This document shows, one piece after another, positions 1 to 12,900 of a stretch of DNA of 64,000 nt. Both the position numbers and the translations under genes were made by a program. This DNA comes from Planococcus citri (taxonomy: Eukaryota > Arthropoda > Insecta > Hemiptera > Pseudococcidae). The stretch lies in the NCBI RefSeq assembly GCF_950023065.1, contig NC_088678.1:80385590-80449589 (forward strand), written 5' to 3'. Numbering within the stretch: position 1 is the first letter of the stretch; every line of letters begins with the position of its first letter. A model generated the notes under the pieces. The model had not been told where the DNA came from, made no database searches, and saw only the letters and a program-made list of their open reading frames with translations.

Positions 1-1
1 C

Positions 2-416
2 TTGGTGTATTGTCCGCATTGGCCACTGCATGAAATTTTCGCATCTTCTCCGAAATGGTCTTCTTATATGAAAGTACGTTTCACTCAGCAAAACTTTAGG
101 TGCTGATGTGCGTTTTTTTTTCAATTTTTGGTGAATTTTTAATAATCTTTGACTCTAAAATGGAAGTGCCACTGATACCTATTTGTTCATAGAACTACAG
201 AGATTATATATCACCTTATCACTTCAGCGACGATCCATTATCCGAAATTAGAAATTCGCTTCGAGGTGTGGGTTTTCACATTGAGCATTCTTCTCTTACG
301 TGGAAGTCTTTCACGTTCCCATCGAAGTCAATTTTCTACAGTAAGTTGCTTATTTTTTGTGTAGAAATAGTCCTGTTTGATTTTCAGAAGAATCAAATGG
401 TTCTTTTTTTAAATAA
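2..416 (+). CDS. JHAMT-like methyltransferase, 3' end (partial)
   Basis: This is the C-terminal part of a methyltransferase resembling insect juvenile hormone acid O-methyltransferases (SAM-dependent methylation of JH or farnesoic acid in the cytosol). Exon pieces are 2-73 (frame 2, donor GTACGT), 193-340 (acceptor at 191-192, donor GTAAGT) and 388 onward. The readable pieces PKWSSYMK, NYRDYISPYHFSDDP and LRGVGFHIE match the family pattern of K-W-x-x-Y-M, a Y-I-S-P-Y-H segment and a following G-F-x-I/V strand. The catalytic SAM domain would lie upstream of the window. With canonical splicing the last exon gives only about nine codons and stops at 414-416, so the family's usual 30-40 residue tail after the SFTF segment is missing. 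The gene may be truncated, may use another last exon, or may be a decaying paralogue. Family call moderate, last exon weak. Confidence 0.5.
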
Positions 417-469
417 TGACGATTATATTTCGAAATGGTTTACTCGTAAAACCGTCACCGTATTATAAG

Positions 470-1422
470 TAACATAAATTTGTTATCTTAGAAATGATAG
501 GGATTAGCCGGTGATAAACGTTCTCGTAATGATTTTGTTAATGGTCCATCTCATAAATATCACCTAAGGGGGGACATTTATTCGACTCCTAGCTAGCTCA
601 GATGGGAGTCTAGTTGAGTAATCACTATACTTCTAAGTCATCAAGTACATAAATAATCAACATTTAAATACCATTTATGTACACAAGGTTTATTTTGAGA
701 AGATATTCACTACATTGGCTACATTTATAACATATTGAGATATGTTATTACTTCGACAAATGTGCTCTATCTAAACAAATAGGATAGTACTTAAGGTACT
801 TTTCCTAGGTGACTCATGCCAATTATACAAGGAATTGAGACCATACTGGTTGCGCAATGTACAACAACCATGTAAGCGAAATATGTCGAATAATGCGTAA
901 GTGAGGAATCTCTGCTCCATCCCTTACGACGATTGACTTCATCTATTAATTACGATACAACTATAATTAATACAGTGGAGACACCACCATGTAAGTACCC
1001 ACTTACCTAACACTGCTGACCATCTCACCACCTCTTTTCCGTAGCCTACCCCAATAATAGTGGCTGTCGGTGGCTGCTTTACTTTGAAGAGACTCATGTT
1101 ACACACGCATCCCTCTCAATGCCTAGGTACATCTCGAGTAGACCGCAAAATTAGGTATAATCGTCGGATTATCACCATAGTAATTATTACGCGATGATTA
1201 CGATTAGACTTTAATTTAATTTAGTCCACACGCGAGGTGGGTTAACTATGAAAATAATACTACTTAGGCCGATGCCTGTCTTCATATACAGATTACTCCC
1301 TGACCACATATTTCGACGAGGATCCTACCACAGCCGATTGCAGAAACCAAGTGAAGAGACACTCGTATCGCCAGAAGCTCGTGCCTCCTTGGCGATTGAC
1401 AGATGTCTTTCACACCCTAATA
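470..1422. other. Gene-free repeat-derived stretch
   Basis: I see no supported coding exon here. The part at about 950-1110 is similar in reverse complement to about 34100-34240: shared words include the CCACCATGTAAGT, GACCATCTCACC and CCCCAATAATAGTGG segments. Both therefore look like copies of one dispersed repeat, possibly part of an LTR. Ends could not be fixed. Confidence 0.4.
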
Positions 1423-1542
1423 TCTGAATACTTTTCCACGTACTCGGTACCTTTTATTACCCAATAAAGATAAATCACATCGCGTAAAAGGTAACCCTAA
1501 GAATAATCACCAAGCAGGTGGAGGCAGATTGCACCATAACAA
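1423..1542 (+). repeat. 118-bp direct repeat, copy 1
   Basis: This block, which contains GTACTCGGTACCTTTTATT and ends GCACCATAACAA, recurs almost unchanged at 2311-2431. The ending CCATAACA resembles the 3' end of the solo LTR that finishes at 54299 (CCCATAACA). The block could therefore be the 3' part of a related LTR; this is inference. Confidence 0.75.
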
Positions 1543-2310
1543 TTGCCCCTTCGTGGGTTTTACTCAGGGGGAGAGCTAATCAGACGGAGAAAAAGCACGG
1601 ATCATGAAAGAAATATGAGCTAAATCTGCCCCCCGCCCCCTCTACCTATTCCTTAGCCCTGGCGATACCACTGCCCATCCGTACTTTTGCTGCAATGTGC
1701 AGAACTATTTCTGGGTAAAACAGTTTCCAAGAGATGGTTCGGAGGCGGGATTATTTAGCAAGTAATGCATTGAACACAGTTTCTGCATTTATTGATATCA
1801 ATTTCCATCAGAGATCCATCCGAAAATGGAAACACTAAGTTTCAATCAATACCAAGAGAAGTGCAGAAGAAATGTCAATTACATTACAAGAGGATCGAAA
1901 GGTAGGTATTTGAGCTAAACTAAAAGGTAGCGATGTTTGTAGAGTATGCTTAAGAAAGTTTTTAGGTTTTGGTTTGATTTTTTGAATTTTTATCAGGGAA
2001 TTTGAAATGAAAAGAAAAATAAAATGAATAAATAGGTGAAGAATGTTGAAGATCTCGGTTTTTGAGATTGTACTAGTAATTTTTGAAAAGTAAAAAAGGC
2101 CAAATGATTATCGAAAATTGGTCATGCTCGGGAGATAGACAATAAAGAAGAAGGTTCACTTGATTTCAGCAATCGAGTACGCATCTTGTGGATTTTGAAT
2201 GATTATAACGTGTGGAGGTATATTGCCCACTTACGTGATAGCTATCTGATCATATTTTTTATCAGAAAACACGTTATTCGTAAGAATACGTATATAAGGC
2301 TGGTTCTCTA

Positions 2311-2431
2311 TCTGAGTATCTTTCCCACGTACTCGGTACCTTTTATTACCCAATAAAGATAAATCACATCGCGTAAAAGGTAACCCTAAGAATAATCACC
2401 AAGCAGGTGGAGGCAGATTGCACCATAACAA
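2311..2431 (+). repeat. 118-bp direct repeat, copy 2
   Basis: Second copy of the block at 1423-1542, in the same orientation, with a few differences at its start. It stops where the inverted-repeat element at 2431-3985 begins, so a younger insertion or a recombination breakpoint lies at its end. Confidence 0.75.
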
Positions 2432-3985
2432 GTTTTTTAAAAATATTTTCTGCTTTCTTGTAAAAATTGCAAAAATCCAGTTTTTGAATTTTTTTGCCAA
2501 AATTACAAAATGTTGATTTTTTCCCCCATTAATTTGAAATTATCCATTTCCATTTTATTTTTATTTTTTCAGAATTTTCATTTTTTTTTACATAATTCCA
2601 AATTTTAAATGCTAAGCCAATTTTTTTTAATATTAAGTAGGTAAAATGTTTCAACTTTTTCATTAAATTTTCTTCAAACAAGGTGAGCTGGTTTGTCAGT
2701 ACCTACCTAAACCTACCTATAGAAGGTTCTTTAGTAAGACTATAAGATTAGATGACGTTTCGAATAGATTTTTGAATCGTTTGATAACGAAGCACTTGTG
2801 ATTTCAGGATGGTGTAATACAGCAAATACGGTTTCAAAAAATATTCCACCCTGTCTATTGGAAGAATACGACTATGAGGTGAAGAAAACGCTATGGCGCA
2901 AAAAATTATGCATTTTAACTGAAACGGGGCAGGTTATTTACAAATATTCTGTGATCGAGGTGTTCGCCCATAAATAGTGTGTGAATGTGAATCAAGTTTT
3001 TCAATTTTTTTTTGTTTATTATTTGTGTTACTAATAGATTTTTCAAGTTTTTTTTTTTAAGTTTACAATTATTTATGTACTTACGTACCTAACTAAATGT
3101 CATGAATTTTGAGAATATTCTCACAAGTGTTGTCAAAAATTCATTGATATTTTGTAAAAAAAAAATTGATTTTTTATACGTATCAGATATCTACCAACCT
3201 GATGCAATATTTGGTAACATAAAACTTTAATACCTATTCAGTAATTACCTAGTCGGCTTAGGAGCTGATGTAATCGGGACTTTATATCGACTCTAAAGCC
3301 ATCAATGAAGCAACAAAACATCAATAAATAATTATTAGCAGGTTGGTAGACAATTCTATAAAAGATAATTTAAAGTACGCTGTCGAAAGTTTCTTTCGAG
3401 TAAACAGAAACATCCTCACGATTGCTATTCAAAATTACATAGGTGTCTGGTGTACATTAATAAATGATACGATTTACGATTACTTACTATTACGATATCA
3501 TTTTGCAAAATATGATTCGATTTTGTCGTCTTATCCAACCAAAGTAGGTATACTTACTTATTTCAACGCATCCGAAATGAAGAGAAACAATGAAACAGAA
3601 CATCGTATCAAGTTCTTTAATTAATACTCTTAAAGTACATACCTAGGTACCTATCTTTGTTCATATTTATTAAAAGTTTGTAAATATTTTCAAAACGTGT
3701 TTGAATGGATGAAGCAAGAATATACTCGTGTATGTACTTATGATTTCAATAAGAATTTAGAAGGTCATTGATTAATCTTATTTCAAGTATGAAAAAATTG
3801 AATTCTGAAAAATAAGAATATTGAAATGGATAATTTCAATGTTTGATGTTTGATCAAATGAATGGGAAAAAATCAAGATTTTGTAATTTTGTAGGTAAAT
3901 TTTGGCAAAAAGAAAAAATTCAAAAGCTGAATTTTTGCAATGTTTATTTTTTACAAGAAAGCAGATTTTTTTTTTAAGAACTCAC
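2431..3985. mobile_element. Inverted-repeat element, ~1.55 kb
   Basis: The first ~95 bases (TTTTCTGCTTTCTTG, then poly-T-rich TTGCCAAAATTACAAAAT) return in reverse complement at about 3855-3985 (ATTTTGTAATTTTG, then CAAGAAAGCAGA). The interior has no recognisable protein; the 93-codon open frame at 3343-3624 shows no family features. Non-autonomous DNA element is the likely class. No convincing target-site duplication was found. Confidence 0.5.
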
Positions 3986-4073
3986 ACTTACTACTTATAA
4001 TGGGGAGACTGTTTTACGAGTTAATAATTTCGAAATCGAATCGTCATTCCAAGCCATTCTCATTTGTTTCAAA

Positions 4074-4991
4074 CAGGGTTGTACAAAAACGTGTTTAAAA
4101 AAAACGTTTTTTTTTTGTTTTAAATTTAAAACAGTTTTTTATGTGTTTAAAACACGTTTTAAACGTGTTTAAAATGTGTTTTAAACGTGTTTAAAATGTG
4201 TTTTAAACGTGTTTAAAATGTGTTTTAAACACAAATTCATCTGTTTTCGGTTCACCAGATATCAATTTTCAAGATGTGACGTCATAAAATAGCTGTAAAG
4301 CTCAACAAAAAAATGGGAAAAAAAATAAAAAATTAATTCAATTTTATTTTAATGCGATTGAATGCAACGAAAAAAAAAGAAAATAATTCTAGCAATGAAT
4401 GTTCTCCACTATCACTAGTCATGAAATCAATATACCTGATCTAATTTTTGTATCAGCTAAAAAAAGTTGAAAGTCAAAAACTTGAAGCCAAAAGTTGAAA
4501 GCTAAAAGCTTAATGAAATGTAGCTGAACGCTGTTGAATTGAAAATATGAGGGAAAGCCATTGGAAGCCGAAAGTTTGGCTAAAGCCTAAAGCAAGCCAT
4601 AAAAATCAAGATAGCCGAAAGCTAAAGCCAAAAGTTTTAATTTTGAAATTTTATTTCAAGCTAAAAGCCAAAAGCTGAAGTTTCATTTTAAGGCTTTTCA
4701 TTCCTGATCAAAACACAAAATGTGTCTCTAAAAATACAGTTTGTTCAATTTCACTTTTTTTTCAACAAGAAACTAAAAAAAACGTGTTTTTTTTTAGGAA
4801 ATTGGAGTTGAAAAAAAAAACGTTTAAAACCAAAAAAAAAACAACACTGTTTTAAATGGTTTTAAACGGTTTTTTTTTTTGTTTAAAATAGCGTTCTGTT
4901 TTTTTTCATTTGTTTTAAACGTGTTTTAAATTTTAAATTTAAACATGCTTCAATCAAACATTTTTGTTTTAAACATGTAGGTACAACCCTG
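4074..4991. mobile_element. hAT-like element A with TTTAAAAC-motif interior
   Basis: Ends are inverted copies of CAGGGTTGTAC. The 8 bp GTTTCAAA flank it on both sides (4066-4073 and 4992-4999), a perfect 8-bp duplication typical of hAT elements. The outer ~150 bp on each side are degenerate copies of a GTTTAAAAC/GTTTTAAAC word, including three copies of a 24-bp unit around 4150-4230. The middle (4250-4750) is AT-rich with AAAGCCAAAAGC-like words and no ORF. It shares its interior motif with elements at 63237-63836 and about 25340. Confidence 0.85.
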
Positions 4992-5149
4992 GTTTCAAAA
5001 ACGAACCCTTCATTTTATGCAGATAAATCTTCATTTCTTCAGTTCTGAAATTCAAATTTTGAAAATCAAACGAGAGTACGAGACAAGAGACTTTGAATTC
5101 CCCTAACGTCTGTGCCCACTAGTTGTTCATCTTGTAGTTCCAGTGTCTT

Positions 5150-5770
5150 ATTTTGTTGAGTCGTTATAATGTGGTTTGACTATTTTTACATACCCAAGGG
5201 GGAGGCAAGGGTTTGAGATTTTACATAACCAAAGGGGAAAGTTTGGGTTTGAGAATATTTTGTTGAGTCGTTATAATGTGGGTTGAAAAATTTCACATAA
5301 CCAAGGGGGAGGCAAGGGTTTTAGTTTTAGATTTCACATAACCAAGGGGAAGGCAAGGGATTGAGATTATTTTGTTGAGTCGTTCTAATGATATTTGAAA
5401 AATTTTACATAACCAAGGGGAAAGATTGGGTTTGAGATTTCACATAACCACGGAGGTGGCAAGGTTTTGAGAATATTTATTTTGTTGAGTCGTTATAATG
5501 TGGTTTGAAAATTTTCACATAACCAAGGGGGAGGCAAGGGTTTTAGATTTCACATAACCAAGGGGGAAGATTGGGTTTGAGATTTTACATAACCAAGGGG
5601 GAAGCAAAGGTTTGAGATTCTACATAACCAAGGGGGAGGCAAGGGTTTGAGATTTTACATAACCAAGGGGGAGGCAAGGTTTTGAGATTTTACATAACCA
5701 AAGGGGAGGCAAGGGTTTGAGATTCTACATAACCAAAGGGGGGGCAAGGCCGCAAGGGTTTGAAATTTTT
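5150..5770. repeat. Minisatellite, ~34-bp unit
   Basis: About fifteen or more copies of a unit reading ACATAACCAAGGGGGAGGC then AAGGGTTTGAGATTTT. Several copies are separated by a longer spacer, TTTTGTTGAGTCGTTATAAT, giving a loose higher-order pattern. No coding signal. Confidence 0.85.
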
Positions 5771-6368
5771 TTGTTTAGGTGTTCTAATGTGTGTTGGAAA
5801 ATTATACATACCAAGACTATTGTCTATAGACTAGAACTAGAAGGAGTCTGGTTTCAGAAAGTGAATTAAGTGAAATTAGAGTACATAAATAAAATTTGAT
5901 TTCATTTTCGCTATTAAAAAATAATAAAATGAAAATAAAAATTCAAAAATGTAGAAAAATTGGAAAAAAATAAAAGTTTTAATAAAAATTAAAATTGAAA
6001 GAAATTAGTTTTGTTTGATGCCGCTAGAAGCGCTAGGCGCACTACTGTAGTACCCTGCCAACCTGGCCTTCGTGTTTTTATGCTTGGTGCTTGTGTTTGA
6101 TGTTTATCATCGCGAACATTGAAATGAAAATTGAAAATTGAAAATGTGTAAAATTAAATGAAAATGAAAAGAAATTAATAAAGTATTCATATTTTTCTTG
6201 TAATTAATGCGCGAAATGTACCCTTAGTTATTAAAGCTTTCGTTCGAATATCCGTTTACCCAACTTCAGTCTTCATTATCGGTGTATTCTTTCCTTCCAG
6301 ACTCGGTTTCATAGTGCAGAAATGCAGTAAGTGAATTCCCGGAGATAACTACTCGTTTAATCAAGATA
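5771..6368 (+). promoter_or_regulatory. MED17 upstream region and 5'UTR
   Basis: AT-rich DNA leads to the MED17 start codon. A pyrimidine tract ending TTCCTTCCAG at 6291-6300 could be the acceptor of a 5'UTR intron. A minimal upstream ORF (ATG CAG TAA, 6322-6330) overlaps a GTAAGT donor-like sequence at 6327, so this stretch may be either leader or an alternative first-exon end. The transcription start is not visible. Confidence 0.4.
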
Positions 6369-9300
6369 ATGGCTTACTCATTAAACGTAAACGTATCGGT
6401 GGAAACACCTTCGGAAAGCATTATCCAAGAAATCACCTACGATGGCCAAGAAATCTATCAACCGTAAGTAGTACCGATTGGTTCTTTTTTCTTATCAATT
6501 ATTAAAGTAATACTTTTCTACAATACATATATTTGTTTTTTCGTTCACTTAGCCCTCTGTCTATGTCGGAGAATCTCATCAGGCTAGCCCAGAAGATAGA
6601 TTTTTCCAAACCATTTCCCGAAGAAGTGGCATCGGATTCTAACGAAGCTGAAAAAGCCGACGAAGTGGTCACCGAAACTGCACTCGCCAGTACATCTTCT
6701 AATTTACCATGGGAAGGAATCGCTAGTAAAATAAGGTACGTTAGTATTTACTTTATCAAAAGTTGAAATTTTTCGATGGATTTTTAATGTGCAATGTGTT
6801 GTTAATCTATTGTACAGAAATGCGGCGACCGAAGTTAGCGTGTTGATCGATGTGTTGAACGTTGCACGTGAAAAACACTACATGGTTTTCGATCCTGTAC
6901 AACAAGATGCCGTCGAAGTTAAACCTATGGCTGTGATATACGCTAGGAAAAAGGTACGTGTGTGAATAATGATTAATTGATTAATTTTCCAATATATAAT
7001 TTTTATTCAACGTAGTAATCATCTTACGAAATTATTTGCAGGGCTTGGCTCAAGCAGCTGCTATGTTAACTTCGGCAGCCGAACGTTTGAAAGCCAGTCA
7101 AAGCGAGACGAGTCGTACCAGCAGCACGGCCGACTTTCATTTCCAATTATTAAAATTAAGGCAAAACTGGAGACTGAAAAAAGTATCGAATTCCATTATC
7201 GGCGATCTCAGTTATCGAACAGGTGCCTAAAATCGTTCATCGGTTTGGTTCGGTTTTCAGAAATGATTAATCTTTGGGTAATTTTTCGTTTTAGCCGGTT
7301 CGAAGTTCCCTCAGACTGGTATGTTCGAAGTGACCAAAGCTGACGATGAACCTACTCCTTCGACTAGTAATTCTGGTTCGCCTCCTCCATCGCCCAGCGT
7401 TACTACACCGGCCCAGCAGTCTGCTCTCAGAGTAACTATTCCGACCGAGTTGCAAGGTGTAGCATATATTATGGTGTTGTGTAGGAAAGGTAATTCTATC
7501 ATTTTTATGTTTGAAAAAAAAAAATGAGAAATGATTGATGACTGATTGTATTGTAAATATTTCAGACGATGAAAAACTATTCAACACGAATATCAACCTA
7601 TTGAGTAACCCGGTAGCTCCGTCGAATCCAGATATGCACTGGCAACAGAAGCTGGAAGCTGCTCAAAACGTGCTATTTTGCAAAGAATTATTTAACCAAC
7701 TGGCCAAAGAAGCTGTCCAATTGCAAGCTCCCATACCTCATATGGTGATCGGTAATCAGATTACTGCTACGGTAATATTACAACGATACCTTTACCTAGA
7801 GATCTCATCAGGTTTCATTTTCTTAATTCAAATTTTTATTATTAAATTGTTATTATTTTACAACAGGTGCTGCCTGGTATCCAGTTGATAATCGGCTTAT
7901 GCCATAGTTCGACCGGTGAAAAGAAACCGTCGAATAATAATAAAGTGCCTCCGAAGTCGAATCACGATCACGTTCTGGAGCATTCGCTGCATCAGTTGTT
8001 ACGCGAGGTGCATCATAAAAATACCCATCATCCGTTCCCGCATCCGAGCTCGGGGCCTTTGGGACCGAGTAAGAAGCGTTATTTGGCCGGACCGAATGCC
8101 GCTGATCGTTACGAATTGCTTTCGATGACCAAAAAGTGAGTCTAGTTGATGATTATTTTTCTAAATAGGCCTAGGTGTTTGCAGGTGATGTCTGTTTGTT
8201 GGGGAAATTTTGTTCGAAATTTAATGTCTCTGATGAGAATTTGAAATTTGAATGAATCGAAAGTATGTAACTGAACTTGACTAAAAATTGATTATCGAAT
8301 AAAAACGAAAAACAAACCGAATAAACTTTGATGAAAATTGAACCAAATTGAATTTATTGAACAGTTGAAATAATTTGAATCCAATTTAGGATTGATTGAA
8401 TTAGATTAATTCATTAAATTGAGATACATTAAATCGAATTAATTTGAAGTATTGAAGAGTGAAAGTGAAATTAAATCAAATGTATAAAATTAAATTAATT
8501 TTAAAATCGATGAAAATATATATATTTTTTTAATGAATAAAATTGAATTGAACTAAACTGACCGTAGAATAAAATGAGCTAAATTCAATTAAATTAAAAT
8601 AGTATGATTCGATATTGAAATTAATCACTTCAATTAATGGAATAAAAATAAATGAATTAAATTGACTTGAGAATGAATTACAATTAAATCAATTTGAAAA
8701 CACAAATTAAAATTAGATTGATTAAATTTGCTAAAATACATTAAATTGATTTGAAAAAAAAAAAAAAACAGAATATGAATGAATGAATGAAATTGAAGTA
8801 CACGAAATATTGATTGAAATGGTTTGATATGAATTGAATCGAATTTAATATAAGTGAATTCAAATTATAAATGAATGCATATTAAATTGAATTGAGATGA
8901 AATGAAATTGAATCGAATAAATTGTATTGAAAGTAAATCAAATACCTACCTTGAAATAAAATGGAAATTGACTCGTATTAAATCAAAAAAATGAAAAATA
9001 TTGCAACTTAGTTGAGTTTGGTTTAATTGATGAATTAAATTTTAGATTTAATCAAATGAAAAAAATAATCAAGAAATGAAATGAAATTTAATGTAATTTT
9101 AAAATGAAAAAAAAAATTAATTTCACAAAGCATCAGTAATGGCAAAACTTTTGCATTTCAGTTTCAGTTTTATTATTTTTTTTTTTAGTATTTATTTTCA
9201 AGTTCAGTTTTGTTCATTTCAGTTTCATTTTTTTTTTCAATTTCAGTTTCACGTTTCACTTCCGTTTTTTCTCCTATCCAATTCGTAATATTTTTGGAAA

Positions 9301-12195
9301 TTTATTTTAAAAAAAAACCAAGTACCTTATCAGTTTTTTTTCAGTTTCAGTATAAATTTTTTTGTTTTAGTTCCAGTTTTAGTTTTCCGTGACTGCAAAG
9401 GATAGATTGAAATGAGCTGAATTGAATCAAATTAAATTATTTAAATTGAAAATTAATTTAAAATGAATTATTTCAAACAGAATTGAGCAATATCGAGAAA
9501 AAAATTGAAATGAGAGTACATAAATTGAAATCGAATGACTGTTTTGAAAAATACATTGAAATTGAATTGAACCAAAATGAAAAAATCTACATTATAAACA
9601 AAACGAAGTTTGATCGAATCCAAAACAAATTGAATTTATTGAAAAGTTGAATAATATAAGTCGAAATACTCAATTTGAAGATTGAATAAATTCGGATAAA
9701 TTAAATTGATTTTGAATGAGAAAGAAAAATGGTTAAAAGTAAAACTGAAGTAAAATAATTTTCATTTTAAAATCAAACAAATTGAATGAAATTGAAAAAC
9801 ACAAAAGAATTGAAATGAGCTCAATTGAATCGAATTCAGTACATATAACTTGATTCAAATTCAAAATTAATTGAAAATTAATTGGTTTGATGAGAATGAA
9901 ATGTAACAAAATTATAAAAATAAATTTAAATATTTCAAGTTGGATTGAATGTAAATCAAAATCGAATGAATTGTATTGAAAATGAATTGGAAGTAGTTGG
10001 AACCCTTTAAAATGAAGTAAAAATTGAACGAAACCTGAAAAAAGTAGCTGATTGAAATTAAAAATTAGTCGATTTTTTTCAAGTTGAATAAAAAAATCAT
10101 TCATGGGAAACCAAAAATTGAAAACTGAAACTGGAAGAAACAGAACTGAAAATGAAACATTTAAATTTTATTTCAATCCCCGACATTCTCACTCGAAATA
10201 TGTGTGAAAGTAACACTGAAGTTGAGAAAAACTTGAATGGAAAATGATGAAATTGAAACTAAAAACTGAAGAAAAAATGAATAAATAGAATAAAAATGTA
10301 ACTAAAATATTTTAGTTTTACTCAATGTAGCAAAAAAATTTTGCTTAAAATTCAGTTTCGAACGTGAAAATTTTCTGGTCTTTTAAACACGAGTTTAAAA
10401 TGTGTTTAAAACCATTGCAAATGAAAAATATTTATAAAAATTTTAGATTTTACTGCAATTTTTTTTGCATTGAATTTTGATTTAAAATTAAGCTCATACT
10501 GACGTTACTCATTCCAATCATATTGTACTCTTTCATCTCTTTAAAATTGAAGCGTACCAAAATTTTCTAAATTTATCTGAAAAATAAGTTCATAAAAAAT
10601 ATAACAGTTTTAAATAATTAATTGTACGAGTATGTTTTTTTTTCTCATAAAATGGCTGAAAAAAGAGTTTTTGAAAATTAAATCGTGGTTGAAAATTTTT
10701 TTTTCAAAAAAGTTATATGTATAATTATGAAGGTTTTAAACATTGAAACATTTATTGAATAATTTAAAAATCAATCAAAAAAAATGAAATTCAATTCTTT
10801 TTTCGAAAAAAAAATTTAATATTGTTAAATGATGTAGAATTAAAATTAAATTGAATCAACTCGAGTATAAATCAATTTAAATTTAAATTGAATATCTTGG
10901 AAATTAAGATTAACAATGTTTTAATATTTGGATAACACTCTACAGACCCGCTGAGTAAAAAACATAATTATCCATCCATGTAAAAATATCAAAGAATAAT
11001 GTGAAACTGATTTCTTTTTTTTTTACAGTCCTATGCTATTGGAGCAGATTATCGAACAAGCTCAACATTATTTCATGCGAATCAGAGCCGAACAAGTGCT
11101 GGACACTATTGCCAAACAAGTAAGAAAAATTTACGATTGATTAAAAATTTGGTACTAAAAATTATGACGATTTTACAACTAATACCTATACTTATTTATT
11201 TGTTCGCAGATTAAAGACCCGATGATAATATCGCATTGGAATTCGTTCAACACGCCTACTCAATCTTGTGTCAGAGTGAATATCATTTCGCAAGGATTCG
11301 ATTTCCAATGTAGGACCTCGCTCATGGTACAAGTGCTGCAGAAATCGTTCAAGTGTATTTGCAAAGATGGAAAAGTCATGAATTTATCGTACGAGCCGCA
11401 AGAATTACGAGATCTGATTTTATGCCAGGTTTGTACATTTTTTTTTTAGCTCGAATACGTACCAATGTCATTAGAATTCTGTTTTATCGTGTCAATTTTT
11501 TTCTGTTTGTTTGTTTGAAATAGATTCATCATCATCAAATGATCGGTGTGCAAAATCTTGCCAAAAGTATGGGTTGGCAGTTGCTGACAAGTACGCCTCA
11601 TTTGGGTATTGGAAACGTCGAACCACTGGGCAACGCTAGCTCGTGTATTTTGGCTTCACCTTTGGGAGATAGGTACGTATTTTTTAATCATATGTATTCG
11701 AAAACTGAAGTCGAATTTGTTATTTGAAATTTTGGGAATGTCGTTTGACCATCTCAAAAAAAGCCAAGTTGAACAAATTTTTGTGTCACTTTGTGCTCAA
11801 AATTTTCAGTTTTCAAATTAAAAAGTTGGAAACTAAATGAATTTCTCCAAAAAAAAACAAAAAAAAAATTGAGCCATATTACGAAAAAATGGAAAAATTT
11901 TTCTTTTAGCTTGAATTAATTACGCATTTTTTAAAAAAAAGTGACCGCCTAGTTTTGATGTTTTTTTTTTTCATGTTACAGATTGATCGCGATCAGATGC
12001 GAACCACAAGGCAAAGTACACGTCAGCATAGCACATTCGCCTCGAAAGGATTTCTTCAGCGGGCAGCTTGTTAAAGAAAGAAAATGGGAAAACCTAGGAG
12101 GACCGTTTAAGGAAGTTCGTTGGGATAAAATGGAAGGCAAGAATTTCCTAAATAAAATGGAATTGTTGATGGCCAGCTTGACCAGCAGTTCGTAA
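6369..12195 (+). CDS. MED17: Mediator complex subunit 17
   Basis: MED17 is a head-module scaffold of Mediator, bridging activators and RNA polymerase II in the nucleus. Eleven coding exons join in phase with GT-AG borders: 6369-6463, 6553-6735, 6818-6953, 7042-7222, 7295-7489, 7566-7771, 7867-8135, 11029-11119, 11210-11428, 11524-11672, 11982-12195. The product is 645 aa, close to human and fly MED17 (about 640-650). The N-terminus has the conserved YDGQEIYQPPLSMSENL and RLAQKIDF segments at residues ~25-50. A Pro/Ser-rich linker (~217-241) and a His-rich loop (~363-392) interrupt the conserved core. The start was chosen because it gives the SVNVSVE-type N-terminus and exon 1 splices in phase. 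Intron 7 (8136-11028) is expanded by AT repeats and a small transposon; the others are mostly about 70-310 bp. An AATAAA lies at 12459-12464. Confidence 0.95.
8136..11028 (+). other. MED17 intron 7, AT-rich repeat-filled
   Basis: A 2.9-kb intron made largely of degenerate TTGAAATTGAATTGAA-like words. Blocks near 8330-8420 and 9600-9690 share TTGAATTTATTGAA(C/A)AGTTGAA, so part of it is a diverged direct duplication. It hosts the small element at 9134-9395. No extra exon is needed to keep the MED17 frame. Confidence 0.7.
9134..9395. mobile_element. hAT-like element X with AGTTTCAGTTTT interior
   Basis: 262-bp element with ends CAGTAATGGCAAAAC and (reverse) CAGTCACGGAAAAC. Flanks CAAAGCAT (9126-9133) and CAAAGGAT (9396-9403) match at 7 of 8, a slightly decayed 8-bp duplication. 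The interior is mainly repeated CAGTTTCAGTTTT. It has inserted into MED17 intron 7. Confidence 0.65.
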
Positions 12196-12458
12196 ATTTC
12201 GTGAAGAATTCGCTTATTATTTGTGTACAATCGTGTAGTCGATAATTTGGTCACTTTTGTGCGGTTTAATTTGTTTGGGACATTTGTACGATTAAGTATC
12301 AGAATATTGTAATAATTTCTTGATCTGTAAATAATCGTCTTCCAAGACGTTTGAATTTTGTAAATAATTATGTATTCTTAGGTAATTGTTTTTTAAAAAA
12401 TTGTTGATTTTGATGTTTTTTTTTTGTCAAATTTTTTCTTACTTACTTTTTTTCGTCG

Positions 12459-12464
12459 AATAAA
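12459..12464 (+). terminator. MED17 polyadenylation signal
   Basis: AATAAA about 265 bases after the MED17 stop codon, in a T-rich 3'UTR. It is the first canonical hexamer on this strand after the stop that I found. Confidence 0.55.
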
Positions 12465-12900
12465 TAATTTCATCATTTGTTTTTATGCGAAAAATACCTG
12501 TAATTTTAGCTATTATAAAAAAAATTTTCACGCCGAAACATCAGTTGTTGACAGATCAAAAATGGCGATTACTCTGCTAATATGCATTTTACGTTGAGAA
12601 TTATCGGACCAACGGATTCCTCGTATTGAAAAACCCCCATTTTGACTCCTCGTACGGTCAATTAGGCTTTAAAAACAATGTAATTGAATTTCAAAAGATC
12701 AAATTCTCTGGAAAAAGCATTGAATATTCTCAAAAATCGATATTTTCGAGATAAGTTCAAAGTATCAAAGTTTAAAATGCAGTTTGCAGTGAAACGGACG
12801 AAATATTCGTAATCAGCGATGATTAATTAGCAATAATCGACACCTCGTTCATTACAATTGTGTTTAATCGACGCAAAAACGATAATTTTAAAAACTAGAT

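Noticed and set aside
3343..3624. 93-codon open frame
   Set aside because: No family motifs, AT-driven composition, and it lies inside an inverted-repeat element.
5150..5770. CRISPR-like array
   Set aside because: The ~34-bp units are contiguous and degenerate with no unique spacers, and the genome is eukaryotic.
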